Position numbers and translations under genes: made by a program. Of a stretch of DNA of 64,000 bases, positions 15,801 through 23,205 are shown one piece after another; position 1 is the stretch's first letter; the number at the start of each line of letters is the position of its first letter. This DNA is from Chitinophaga arvensicola (lineage in GTDB: Bacteria > Bacteroidota > Bacteroidia > Chitinophagales > Chitinophagaceae). Where the stretch lies: contig NZ_FOJG01000002.1 of the NCBI RefSeq assembly GCF_900110835.1, positions 3,674,698 to 3,738,697 on the forward strand, in the 5' to 3' direction. The notes under the pieces are model-generated. The model was not told where the DNA came from. It worked only from the letters and a program-made list of their open reading frames with translations, and searched no databases.

Positions 15801-16380
15801 ATTCGTGAATTTTAATACCGCGAATACGACGGAAGCCCTACTGGTAGAGACTCACAGCGCAGGTAACCTGGCTGTTTTTAAAAGCGGTAACCCGGGAACA
15901 GTGAATGTGGCCAGGATCAATTCAGCAGGAAAGGGTTTTTTTAATGGAGGAGTGCAGGGAAGTGGCGCTGACGTGGCGGAATCATTTGCCGTAAACGGTG
16001 ATCGTGCAACTTATGAGCCAGGAGATGTGCTGGTAATTGCTACTCATTCTGACCGGATGGTAGAAAGATCAGCGGAGCCTTATTCTACATTGGTTGCCGG
16101 AGTATTTGCCACCAAACCGGGTGTATTACTGACGGAGCAGGATGTGGATGCTGATCTTTCATCTGAAGTGCCAATGGGCGTAGTTGGTGTAATTCCGACC
16201 AAAGTTTGCAATGAAAATGGCGTGATTCACCGGGGTGATTTATTGGTTACTTCAAGTAAAGCAGGTTACGCCATGAAAGCCGATCCGGATAAAGTAAAAC
16301 CCGGACAGGTGATTGGTAAGGCGTTACAGGAGTTTAGCGGGGATGCCGGAAAAATCAAAGTGTTGGTGAACGTAAAATAA
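12814..16380 (+). CDS. Large collagen-like secreted repeat protein
   Basis: The 1188-residue protein has a signal peptide (FAVSFQSARAQ) and an N-terminal domain (about 22-130) with GTNYQAVARNTNG and SVPYALFAANG, typical of Bacteroidetes fibre proteins. A Gly-X-Y collagen-like stretch covers residues 134-398. The rest has repeats with patterns such as AGTGG-GLFY and GNG-ALVAI, including two copies of about 120 residues (near 770-890 and 890-1010). It ends in a domain with ADVAESF and GDLLVTSSKAGYAMKADPD, as at the C-termini of tail-fibre-like proteins. It probably forms a trimeric surface fibre. No T9SS sorting domain is evident. Confidence 0.88.
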   Translation: MKKIFYLAILLFAVSFQSARAQSGLAGTNYQAVARNTNGTVLNNQALTVRFSVLGGSAAGPVQYQETQEATTNSVGLFTLQIGKGTPLTGTYSGVPWANANQYLKVEVSINGSNFSELGTSQLMSVPYALFAANGNPGPAGAKGDAGPAGAPGPKGDPGAIGPAGIPGVKGDVGPAGPVGAQGVKGDPGAVGPAGVQGAKGDAGPAGIQGVKGDPGAVGPAGVQGAKGDPGAVGPAGVQGAKGDAGAAGPIGPVGPAGIQGAKGDAGVAGPIGPVGPAGIQGVKGDAGVAGPIGPVGPAGIQGAKGDAGVAGPIGPVGPAGIQGAKGDAGVAGPIGPVGPTGIQGAKGDAGVAGPIGPAGPAGIQGAKGDAGVAGPAGIPGPIGPAGPQGIQGPAGNINGISAGGDLSGTYPNPLIGNGKVTLAKIAAGVIPTTLPPNGPATGDLSGNYPAPTVAKLQGKPISNVAPVAGQILKYDGAQWLAGPASAGGFTIPFVTTENNAATLFSITNDGDGTSVEGVNNTTTSSIAAVRGIVSSTAPGGFSSAVRGINNGTGGLGIGVWGSQNGSGWGVYGVTPNGLGVYGNSSASGTGVYANSNSGTGLTATSNNGIPASISIFNNSNNNIALNVNTVGNGDVVAVSTTGNGDGVTSSSAGGTGVRGSTAVQTAAGVIGSNTANGEAVVGLTTSDIAGSVVGRNDGGGYGVRGFVATSTAGTGIGVYGQIGINSSTGSSGRFENNNTANSVDNMVAYTNSLGDPGDVGAGAAGAFEVDNTNSVAPAVKAKVNTIFGNFGASGVYAESAGTGGSAGLFYSSNTTGNGNTLVAINNGNGKGIVANVKKDGNAIEANVNGTGKAIYGWVPSFGTGQAADFENFNETNTNTVVTAKTTGNGTAGYFEVDKTLGTSPAVHGKVNSQFANFGTAGIYGESAGTGGFGGLFYASNTSGNGPALVAIAKGNGNGITANATNAGDGVESTVNGTGNAFYGWVPNFGTGRAGRFVNFNTANTTEALLVETHSAGNLAVFKSGNPGTVNVARINSAGKGFFNGGVQGSGADVAESFAVNGDRATYEPGDVLVIATHSDRMVERSAEPYSTLVAGVFATKPGVLLTEQDVDADLSSEVPMGVVGVIPTKVCNENGVIHRGDLLVTSSKAGYAMKADPDKVKPGQVIGKALQEFSGDAGKIKVLVNVK
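13531..13908 (+). repeat. Six tandem 63-bp repeats inside the collagen-like region
   Basis: Six in-frame 63-bp units encode the 21-residue block GAKGDAGVAGPIGPVGPAGI plus Q, with only a few substitutions, followed by a partial seventh. DNA identity is high even at third codon positions, which points to recent expansion and possible length variation between strains. Confidence 0.92.
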
Positions 16381-16398
16381 CTGAATCGCAGATGGTGA

Positions 16399-16432
16399 GG
16401 GGCAGGCATCCGGCAGGGTGTCTGCCCTTTTT
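16399..16432 (+). terminator. Terminator of the porV/collagen-like gene group
   Basis: A 9-bp stem with GGGCAG / CTGCCC at its base and one G-T pair, followed by TTTTTG, 20 nt after the collagen-like gene stop. Confidence 0.82.
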
Positions 16433-16787
16433 GTTTCCGGGGTATCCGGTTGGGGAAGAAAAGGAGGCAACAGAAGGACGGATACGTACGGAGCTGGCGA
16501 TGTAATAGTAAAAGGCAACGCATTATCTGATCGGAAAATTTCCTGGGATGGGATTAGCAGAACAGCGGTATATAGCTACCAGGAGGCCTGAGTTAGCAGT
16601 GAAGTGGCAGCGCCGTAGCGGCTTCTTGAGCGGAAGCAACAGCAGTATATGCTATATTCTGAACTGATGGTACAATGGCAGCAATGCATGTGATTATAAG
16701 ATAGCTCTCCGGGGAGAGGGGGATTAAGCGACTGCATAGACCTGAGCTGGCAAAGGAGGCAATAAACAGCAGTTATAAACACAAAAA
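16433..16787. other. Convergent intergenic region, no gene seen
   Basis: About 355 nt between two convergent terminators. Short ORFs on both strands have no family resemblance. No hairpin or repeat stands out. Confidence 0.5.
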
Positions 16788-16817
16788 GGCAAACAGCTCC
16801 AAAAGGAACTGTTTGCC
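16788..16817 (-). terminator. rpsL-rpsG operon terminator
   Basis: A 13-nt-per-arm stem (GGCAAACAG-TCC / GGA-CTGTTTGCC) around AAAA, followed on the minus strand by TTTTTGTG, 31 nt beyond the rpsG stop. Confidence 0.88.
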
Positions 16818-16848
16818 GAATATATTGAGTTGCCTGTTAAGGCTATAA

Positions 16849-17316
16849 CTAGATTCTGAAGTGAGAGAAAGCTTTGTTCGCTTCTGCCATACGGTGAGTA
16901 TCTTCTTTCTTCTTGAACGCTGCGCCTTCACCTTTGCTTGCTGCTACGATTTCATTCGCCAGCTTGTCAGCCATGCTCTTACCGTTTCTTTCGCCGGCGA
17001 AACGTACTAACCATTTGATGCTCAGGGAGATCTTTCTGTCAGGACGAACCTCAGCAGGGATCTGGAAGGTAGCACCACCGATACGACGGCTTCTAACTTC
17101 AACACCTGGAGTAACGTTAGTTAATGCTTTTCTCCAAACCTCGTAACCGTTTTCACCGGTCATCTGGCTTACCTTATCCACAGCATCGTAGAAAATTTTA
17201 TAGGCAATGCTCTTTTTTCCTTGTTCCATAACGTTATTAACGAAGCGGGTTACCAGCTTGTCATTAAACCTAGGATCCGGAGCCAGAGGCAATTTCTTTG
17301 CAGCTTGCTTTCTCAT
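16849..17316 (-). CDS. rpsG: 30S ribosomal protein S7
   Basis: The 155-residue protein matches S7, which nucleates assembly of the 30S head and contacts E-site tRNA. Characteristic segments are DPRFNDKLVTRFVNNVMEQGKK, the central NVTPGVEVRSRRIGGATFQIP and the basic C-terminal AFKKKEDTHRMAEANKAFSH. It follows rpsL with a 29-nt gap. Downstream there is a strong terminator instead of fusA, so the two-gene operon ends here, unlike the usual rpsL-rpsG-fusA arrangement. Confidence 0.98.
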   Translation of the reverse strand: MRKQAAKKLPLAPDPRFNDKLVTRFVNNVMEQGKKSIAYKIFYDAVDKVSQMTGENGYEVWRKALTNVTPGVEVRSRRIGGATFQIPAEVRPDRKISLSIKWLVRFAGERNGKSMADKLANEIVAASKGEGAAFKKKEDTHRMAEANKAFSHFRI

Positions 17317-17345
17317 TTATTGAAAATTACGACTATTTATAATTA

Positions 17346-17726
17346 TTATTTTTTAGCCTTTTCCTTTTTAGTACCATATTTGGAACGGCTCTGCTTTCTG
17401 TCTTTCACACCTGCAGTATCCAGGGAACCGCGAACGATGTGGTAACGAACACCTGGTAAATCTTTTACCCTTCCACCACGGATCAGTACGATAGAGTGCT
17501 CCTGCAAGTTGTGACCTTCACCAGGGATATAGGCAATCACCTCAACTTTATTGGTTAAACGCACTTTCGCTACTTTACGCAGAGCGGAGTTCGGTTTCTT
17601 AGGCGTGGTAGTGTATACACGAGTACAAACGCCACGACGCTGAGGGCAGCTATCTAATGCCCTGGACTTAGACTTAGCCCGGATAATTTCTCTTCCTTTT
17701 CTTACTAATTGTTGTATAGTAGGCAT
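17346..17726 (-). CDS. rpsL: 30S ribosomal protein S12
   Basis: The 126-residue protein is S12, part of the decoding centre. It starts MPTIQQLVRKGRE, and contains the decoding loops TTPKKPNSALRK and VLIRGGRVKDLPGVRYHIVRG. The two lysines that are mutated in streptomycin-resistant strains of other bacteria (in PKKPNS and GRVKDLPG) are both Lys here, so the sequence is of the streptomycin-sensitive type at these sites. It is first in the operon, with a consensus -33/-7 promoter about 70 nt upstream. Confidence 0.98.
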   Translation of the reverse strand: MPTIQQLVRKGREIIRAKSKSRALDSCPQRRGVCTRVYTTTPKKPNSALRKVAKVRLTNKVEVIAYIPGEGHNLQEHSIVLIRGGRVKDLPGVRYHIVRGSLDTAGVKDRKQSRSKYGTKKEKAKK

Positions 17727-17795
17727 TCTTTACCTAGTTTTTTTATGTCGGTTTACAATGACATCCAAATTCCCCACAAAGGGATTTTGGGACGG

Positions 17796-17826
17796 CAAAG
17801 GTAAAACTATATGTGTGAATAACAAA
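17796..17826 (-). promoter_or_regulatory. rpsL promoter
   Basis: Minus strand TTTG (17826-17823), 19 nt, then TACCTTTG (17803-17796), an exact match to the Bacteroidetes primary promoter. The -7 box is the same octamer as at rpsJ and fusA. Confidence 0.8.
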
Positions 17827-17955
17827 ATTGTTTCGAAAATATTTTTGCCGGAATGATTTCCTGTTTAAACAGGGAAAGGTCTTATTATTCTGGTAGCAGC
17901 TCAGGATTACCAAAAACCGGATTGCAAAGGTATGATATCCGTTAGAAACTACCAT

Positions 17956-17992
17956 AAAAAAATAGGGCCTTTTTATTGGCCCTATTTTTATC
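17956..17992 (-). terminator. ilvE terminator
   Basis: A stem of AATAGGGCC / GGCCCTATT extended by A/T pairs, with an 8-nt T-rich loop. On the minus strand it is followed by a T-rich run, 23 nt after the aminotransferase stop. Confidence 0.85.
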
Positions 17993-18014
17993 TCCTTAAT
18001 AATATATAAAGCAT

Positions 18015-19115
18015 TTATTTCTTGTCTATTATGTAATTCCAGTGACGGGTATCCGTAGTTCTGCCGGTGCGGATATCGTCCAGGCGTTGTATTACTTCTG
18101 CTCCCACCTCATACCTGGAAGTATCCAGCTTGATGTGGTTATCGAGGTAATCCAGCTGTTCTACATAGGCTACACTGGAGGCAGTACCGGTTCCGAATAC
18201 TTCCCGGAGGGTGCCATTATTATAGGCGGTCACTACTTCATCTATAGAAATAGGTCTTTCCTCTATTTTAAGTCCCATGTCAGACAGTACATCCATCACG
18301 CTGGCGCGGGTGACGCCTTCGAGGATAGTGCCCTGGGTCAGGTCCGGGGTAATGGCGGTATTGCCTATAATGGCGAATACGTTCATGGTACCGCATTCCT
18401 GGAGGTATTTGTGCTCATAGCCATCTACCCAGAGAATCTGGTCATAGCCCTGTTTCTTTGCCTGCATGGTAGGATACATGGTACCGCCATAGTTACCGGC
18501 AGCTTTGGCATAACCAACGCCACCAGGGAAAGCGCGTACATATTTATCCTGTACCAGTAATTTGATAGGTTTATTAAAGTAAGGACCAGATGGGGAATTG
18601 ATGATGGCGAATTTATAGGTATCAGAAGGACGTACACCGATAAATTCATCTGCAGCAATCATAAAAGGACGAAGGTAGAGGGAACAGCCTTCACCGGTAG
18701 GTACCCAGTTGCGGTCCAGGTCTATCAGTAAATCCATACCACCTATAAACAACCAGTCCGGTACCTGGGGCATACCCATTCTTTCTGCGGAGCTGTTGAA
18801 ACGTTTATAGTTGTCGTATGGCCGGAAGATCATCGGATGGCCTTCGGGATCCTTATAGGCCTTAATGCCTTCAAAAATTGCCTGACCATAGTGCCAGGCC
18901 GCGTTGGAAGGACTTACAGACAGGTTCTGAAAGGGCAATATTTCCGCATTTTTCCATTCTTTCCCATCAAAATCGGCTACCAGCATATGGTCGGCATACA
19001 TTTTACCAAATGCCAGATTATTGAAATCGACCTCACTCAACCTGCTCTGCGTAGTTTTGGTGACTTTGATCTTCTGAAGCGCCTCTTCCTTAACTGTTGA
19101 TTTATCTACCATCAT
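18015..19115 (-). CDS. ilvE: Branched-chain amino acid aminotransferase
   Basis: The 366-residue protein is a fold-type IV PLP enzyme that interconverts Leu, Ile and Val with their 2-oxo acids using 2-oxoglutarate. The long-form (group II) BCAT features are present: SPSNAAWHYGQAIFEGIKAY, FRPYDNYKRFNSSAERMGMP and LYLRPFMIAADEF. The Schiff-base lysine is Lys204 in GVGYAKAAGNYGG, and ECGTMNVF and EGVTRASVM bind phosphate or substrate. The start could be either of two adjacent ATG codons. It is monocistronic, with its own terminator. Confidence 0.95.
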   Translation of the reverse strand: MMVDKSTVKEEALQKIKVTKTTQSRLSEVDFNNLAFGKMYADHMLVADFDGKEWKNAEILPFQNLSVSPSNAAWHYGQAIFEGIKAYKDPEGHPMIFRPYDNYKRFNSSAERMGMPQVPDWLFIGGMDLLIDLDRNWVPTGEGCSLYLRPFMIAADEFIGVRPSDTYKFAIINSPSGPYFNKPIKLLVQDKYVRAFPGGVGYAKAAGNYGGTMYPTMQAKKQGYDQILWVDGYEHKYLQECGTMNVFAIIGNTAITPDLTQGTILEGVTRASVMDVLSDMGLKIEERPISIDEVVTAYNNGTLREVFGTGTASSVAYVEQLDYLDNHIKLDTSRYEVGAEVIQRLDDIRTGRTTDTRHWNYIIDKK

Positions 19116-19246
19116 GGTTAATCAATTTTATCTCAATATTTTTACATTTCAATCGCTGTGCTCCCGAACCCTTGTCGGATCGGCAGTGCAAATAAACTGA
19201 TTTTTCCCCAGTAGGGGTTTTCATATTAAATTAAACGATAATAAAC

Positions 19247-19744
19247 ATGTCGCTTGAGCAGTTCCAACTTGATCCGTACTTCCTGGCTAAAATCTTTACC
19301 CAGCCCATCATTCCCGGGAAAAGCATGCCGGCTGAGACCGCAGAAAAAGTGGTGCCCAAAGTCAAATATTTAGGAGAAAATCAAAAAAACATTGCGCTCT
19401 TCATACAAAACGAAAACGAAGCCTACTTAAACGACGAATTATTCAACCTGCTTACCAATATATTAAATGCCTGTAAACTGGGAATGCAGGATGTGTCGCT
19501 GATTAACGTGTTTTCCGCTCCTTCCCTCACCTTCCCGGACTGGCAAACAGCTGTGAAGATAGAACGGAGCATTGTATTTGGGATTGCACCGGAACAACTT
19601 GGGTTAAGCGATATTCCGTTGTACCAACTGGTCACCGTAAATGGTACCACCCTGTTATTTTCCGATGAATTATCGCTTATCGGAACTGATAAAGTACTCA
19701 AAGCCAGGCTCTGGGCCGGATTAAAACAGTTATTAGGCATTTAA
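19247..19744 (+). CDS. Conserved protein of unknown function
   Basis: The 165-residue soluble protein has no signal peptide. The middle (YLNDELFNLLTNILNACKL) and the end (KVLKARLWAGLKQLLGI) are helical, with strands such as KNIALFIQN and YQLVTVNGTTLLF between. The layout of a late helix before a strand and a final Leu/Trp-rich helix recalls the psi subunit of DNA polymerase III (HolD), but I see no decisive motif and treat this only as a hint. It is the first of four closely spaced plus-strand genes ahead of the nucleotide pyrophosphatase. Confidence 0.75.
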   Translation: MSLEQFQLDPYFLAKIFTQPIIPGKSMPAETAEKVVPKVKYLGENQKNIALFIQNENEAYLNDELFNLLTNILNACKLGMQDVSLINVFSAPSLTFPDWQTAVKIERSIVFGIAPEQLGLSDIPLYQLVTVNGTTLLFSDELSLIGTDKVLKARLWAGLKQLLGI

Positions 19745-19773
19745 TACAATAAATACACTTCTCATCCGACTAT

Positions 19774-20358
19774 ATGAAATTGATATTCGCTACCAATAAT
19801 CAAAACAAAGTAAAAGAGTTCCGTTCCCTGCTGGGAGATCAGTTTGAGATCATTACGCTGCTGGAAGCCGGCATCGACATAGATATTCCGGAACCACATG
19901 ATACGCTGGAAGCAAATGCTACTGAAAAATCAGCGACCATTCACCGGATGACCGGTGAAAACTGTTTTGCAGAAGACACCGGTCTGGAGATCGCGGCTTT
20001 AGACGGCGCTCCGGGGGTTTTATCTGCCCGGTATGCAGGAGAGCAGAAAGAAGCAGCCGACAATATTGTAAAGGTTTTACAGGAGCTCGAAGGTAAAACA
20101 GACCGCAGCGCGCACTTCCGCACCGTTATTTCCCTGATCCTGGATGGTAAGGAATACCAGTTTGAAGGCGTAAGCAAAGGTGAAATCACCACCACTGCGA
20201 GAGGCGCCAAAGGATTTGGCTATGACCCGATATTTGTGCCCGAAGGTGAAACACGGGCTTTTGCCGAAATGGAACTGAGTGAAAAAAATAAATACAGTCA
20301 CCGCGCACGGGCCTTCGAGAAATTCATCACTTTCCTGAAACAAACAACAAACGTTTAG
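19774..20358 (+). CDS. rdgB: Non-canonical purine NTP pyrophosphatase (RdgB/HAM1)
   Basis: The 194-residue protein belongs to the ITPase family, which hydrolyses dITP, ITP and XTP to monophosphates and so keeps deaminated purines out of DNA and RNA. The motifs are in order: IFATNNQNKVKEFRSLL (substrate loop), ENCFAEDTGLEIAALDGAPG with the catalytic acidic residue, SARYAGE, GFGYDPIFVPEG and the C-terminal SHRARAFEKF. Length is typical. It lies 29 nt after the unknown gene and 20 nt before the thioesterase, probably in one operon. Confidence 0.95.
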   Translation: MKLIFATNNQNKVKEFRSLLGDQFEIITLLEAGIDIDIPEPHDTLEANATEKSATIHRMTGENCFAEDTGLEIAALDGAPGVLSARYAGEQKEAADNIVKVLQELEGKTDRSAHFRTVISLILDGKEYQFEGVSKGEITTTARGAKGFGYDPIFVPEGETRAFAEMELSEKNKYSHRARAFEKFITFLKQTTNV

Positions 20359-20378
20359 CATCTTCCTAAAAAATAATA

Positions 20379-20819
20379 ATGGCAAGGATTAAGATAGATT
20401 TACCGGCATCATTCCCTTTCAGTATACAAATCCCCGTACGGATCCAGGACATTAATTATGGCAACCATGTGGGCAACGACGCAATCCTGTCCATCCTGCA
20501 TGAGGCGAGAATACGTTTTGTAGAAAGCCTTGGCTATAAAGAACTGGACAAAGAAGCCAATATTGGTTTTATCATGGCAGATGTAGCAGTGGCCTACAAA
20601 GGAGAAGGATTTCATGGTGATATCTTCGATGTGGCGGTAGCAGCAGGCGAATTCAATGCCTTTGGATTTGATTTGTTTTACAGCATCACCACTAAACGTA
20701 ACGGTCAAACGATTACCATTGCCGCCGCTAAAACAGGTATGGTATATTTCGATTACAACATCCGTAAAGTGTCGAAACTTCCGGCCGACATGAAGGAACG
20801 CCTGGAAACAGGAAAATAA
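20379..20819 (+). CDS. Hotdog-fold acyl-CoA thioesterase
   Basis: The 146-residue protein fits the 4-hydroxybenzoyl-CoA thioesterase/YbgC-like family. The key segment is RIQDINYGNHVGNDAILSILHEARIRF, where the Asp and the NH-V region begin the long central hotdog helix. The following strands ADVAVAYKGEGFHGD and the late KTGMVYFDY are typical. Substrates are thioesters of CoA or ACP, here unspecified. It lies 12 nt ahead of the nitroreductase gene. Confidence 0.88.
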   Translation: MARIKIDLPASFPFSIQIPVRIQDINYGNHVGNDAILSILHEARIRFVESLGYKELDKEANIGFIMADVAVAYKGEGFHGDIFDVAVAAGEFNAFGFDLFYSITTKRNGQTITIAAAKTGMVYFDYNIRKVSKLPADMKERLETGK

Positions 20820-20831
20820 AAACAATTAACA

Positions 20832-21422
20832 ATGGATACAACAGCATCAACAAACGCTATAGAGAAAGTGGTTACCGCGCGTCGTACCGTGAAACCCACC
20901 AGTATGAACGGTAGAAAGATTGCAGACGAAACGGTGCAGCAATTGTTGCACCTGGCCGACTGGGCGCCCACTCACGGGTATACGGAACCCTGGTATTTTG
21001 TGGTATACAGCGGTGATAAAGTACAGCAGTTTTGTGCAGATCATGCCGATATGTACAAACAGTTTACCCCCGCAGATAAATATATCTCCGGCAACTACGA
21101 CAAATTGAAAAACCAGGGTAACCTGGCTTCTCATATCCTGGCCATTTGTATGAAGCGTGGCAATAACCCGAAGATACCGGCCCTGGAAGAAATTGCTGCC
21201 GTATCCTGTGCGGTGGAAAATATCTGGCTGGGCGCTACAGCCCTGGATATTGCTGCCTACTGGGGTTCAGGAGGAATGACCTACCACCCTGCGATGCAGG
21301 AATATTTTGGTTTGGGAGATGAAGACCTGGTAATGGGTTTCTTTTACCTCGGTTACTCAGACGAACCCGCGCAACCGGGAAGAAGGGTAAAGCCTTTTAA
21401 TGAGAAGTTTAAGTGGATGTAA
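20832..21422 (+). CDS. Nitroreductase family flavoprotein
   Basis: The 196-residue protein has the FMN-dependent nitroreductase fold: VTARRTVKPTSMNGRKI near the N-terminus (phosphate-binding Arg pair), LADWAPTHGYTEPWYFVVYSG, the central ALEEIAAVSCAVENIWLGA helix and a GFFYLGYSDEPAQPGRR end, matching the GY.DE/P.P.R motif. Such enzymes reduce nitro compounds, quinones or enones with NAD(P)H. The physiological substrate is not evident. It is the last gene of the cluster, followed by a strong terminator. Confidence 0.92.
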   Translation: MDTTASTNAIEKVVTARRTVKPTSMNGRKIADETVQQLLHLADWAPTHGYTEPWYFVVYSGDKVQQFCADHADMYKQFTPADKYISGNYDKLKNQGNLASHILAICMKRGNNPKIPALEEIAAVSCAVENIWLGATALDIAAYWGSGGMTYHPAMQEYFGLGDEDLVMGFFYLGYSDEPAQPGRRVKPFNEKFKWM

Positions 21423-21436
21423 GCTTAAATCATATA

Positions 21437-21468
21437 CAGCGCAGCTTCCGGGCTGCGCTGTTTTATTT
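21437..21468. terminator. Terminator between nitroreductase and glpD
   Basis: Perfect 9-bp stem CAGCGCAGC / GCTGCGCTG with a 6-nt loop, followed on the plus strand by TTTTATTTTA. It serves the plus-strand cluster and possibly the convergent glpD, which ends at 21463. Confidence 0.85.
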
Positions 21469-23031
21469 TAACAGGTAACCATTTGCCTCTTCTGCGAAGC
21501 TGCTGATCTGTGTGGCTACCCAATGTTCATCTTTATGTAATTCTTCCGCCATGATCCTGGCTACGGCAGGGGCTATACGCAGTGCTTCCTTTGCATCCAG
21601 GAAAAGCAGGCGGGTACGACGGGCCAGGAAATCCTCGATATTACGGGCCATCTCCTCTCTCACCGCCCAAACTACCTGTGCTTTTATAATATGGTATTCC
21701 CGGCTTAATTCTTCCTGCAGATCAGGCTGCCGCGCTACCATCTGATGCAGGTGCAGTACATCGCTGCCATAGAAATACCAGGGATCTTCCCAGTTTACAT
21801 TTTCTGCGGCGCCATGAATTTTAAGATGCGGGGTGTTAGTGGTTGTTTCTTTCCAGCGCTGTACTTCTTCCACTTTATCTACTACATCTTCCGCCATGCG
21901 GCGATAGGTAGTCCATTTGCCACCGATAATAGTCACCAACGCTGAGTTAGACACAATGATCTTATGACTGCGGGAGATTTCCTTCGTTTTATGTCCTTCT
22001 GCTTTTGCAGCCGCCAGCGGGCGCAAACCAGCCCATACACTGCGTACATCGGAGCGCTGGGGAGGCCTGGAGAGATATTGTCCGGCAGTACGGAGGATAA
22101 AAGCAATTTCTTCTTCGAGCGCACGGGGTTCCAGGCTAATGTGATTTACCGGTGTATCGGTAGTGCCCATCACGACTTTATTGTGCCAGGGTACCACAAA
22201 TAAAACCCTGCCATCGCTGGTAGAAGGAATCATCAGGGCATTATGACCAGGCAGGAAATCGCTGTCCAGTACCAGGTGCACGCCCTGACTGGCGGCAATT
22301 GATTTGGGCGCCGCCGGATTATCCATTTCCAGCACATCATCTGCGAATACGCCTGTGGCGTTGATCACTGCGCGGGTATTAAGATATATCTCGTCTTCTC
22401 CATTCAGGGTATCCTTCACCGTTAGTCCGGTGATCTTCCCCTGCTCATCTTTTTTCAGGCTGGTTACCCGCATATAGTTTAATACGGTACCCCCATTATC
22501 GGAGATAGACTGGGCCAGGTTGATAGCCAGACGGGAATCATCAAACTGCCCGTCGTGATACAATACACCGCCAGCCAATTTATCCTGTTTGAGCGTAGAC
22601 AACCGCTCCACGGTTTCTGATTTGGAAATATGTACGGACTTTCCCAGACTTAAACGACCGGCGAGCCAATCGTACATTTTGAGACCGATGGTATATTTTA
22701 AATTCTCCCAGAAATTAAAAGTAGGAATGACAAAAGCCAGGTTACGGACCAGGTGAGGGGCATTGGCAGCGAGCAATCCCCGCTCTACGCTTGCTTCCCT
22801 TACTAGCGATACATCGCCTTGTGCCAGGTAACGTACGCCTCCATGTACCAGTTTGGTGCTTTTACTGGAGGTAGATTTTGCGAAGTCCACCTGCTCCAGC
22901 AGCAGGGTTCTGTAACCTCTTGTTACTGCTTCCAGGGCCGCACCGAGGCCGGTAGCCCCTCCACCAATCACTATTATGTCCCAGGGTTCGAGATCCTTCC
23001 TTAACGAGGTAACGAGCATTTCTCTGTTCAT
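21463..23031 (-). CDS. glpD: FAD-dependent glycerol-3-phosphate dehydrogenase
   Basis: The 522-residue protein oxidises sn-glycerol 3-phosphate to dihydroxyacetone phosphate and passes electrons to quinone. The FAD-binding N-terminus IIVIGGGATGLGAALEAVTR is intact, followed by STSSKSTKLVHGGVRYLAQGD, a GlpD hallmark. Later come SQGVHLVLD, GRVLFVVPWHNKVVMGTTDT and WAGLRPL, and a C-terminal helical domain with LARRTRLLFLDA. No glpK or glpF lies nearby. A possible -7 box TACTTTTG is present at 23097-23090 but lacks a good -33. Confidence 0.95.
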   Translation of the reverse strand: MNREMLVTSLRKDLEPWDIIVIGGGATGLGAALEAVTRGYRTLLLEQVDFAKSTSSKSTKLVHGGVRYLAQGDVSLVREASVERGLLAANAPHLVRNLAFVIPTFNFWENLKYTIGLKMYDWLAGRLSLGKSVHISKSETVERLSTLKQDKLAGGVLYHDGQFDDSRLAINLAQSISDNGGTVLNYMRVTSLKKDEQGKITGLTVKDTLNGEDEIYLNTRAVINATGVFADDVLEMDNPAAPKSIAASQGVHLVLDSDFLPGHNALMIPSTSDGRVLFVVPWHNKVVMGTTDTPVNHISLEPRALEEEIAFILRTAGQYLSRPPQRSDVRSVWAGLRPLAAAKAEGHKTKEISRSHKIIVSNSALVTIIGGKWTTYRRMAEDVVDKVEEVQRWKETTTNTPHLKIHGAAENVNWEDPWYFYGSDVLHLHQMVARQPDLQEELSREYHIIKAQVVWAVREEMARNIEDFLARRTRLLFLDAKEALRIAPAVARIMAEELHKDEHWVATQISSFAEEANGYLLK

Positions 23032-23205
23032 AAGCTAGTTTTCATGGTCTGGCAATTACTTACAAAATACTGCGGAAATAGGTATTGAGCAAAAGTAAAC
23101 CTACCGATTACCAAAACTTAACGGGCCAGCCGCTGAAAAGTTTTAAATTCAGGAACATTTAGGCATAAAAAATGTTCCACATAGGGATTCTTTCCCTGAA
23201 ATTAT

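Noticed and set aside
16576..16782. Cys-rich 68-codon minus-strand ORF
   Set aside because: Located between two terminators with no promoter. The Cys/Tyr content arises from repeated GCA and ATA triplets, with no pattern of a known small protein.
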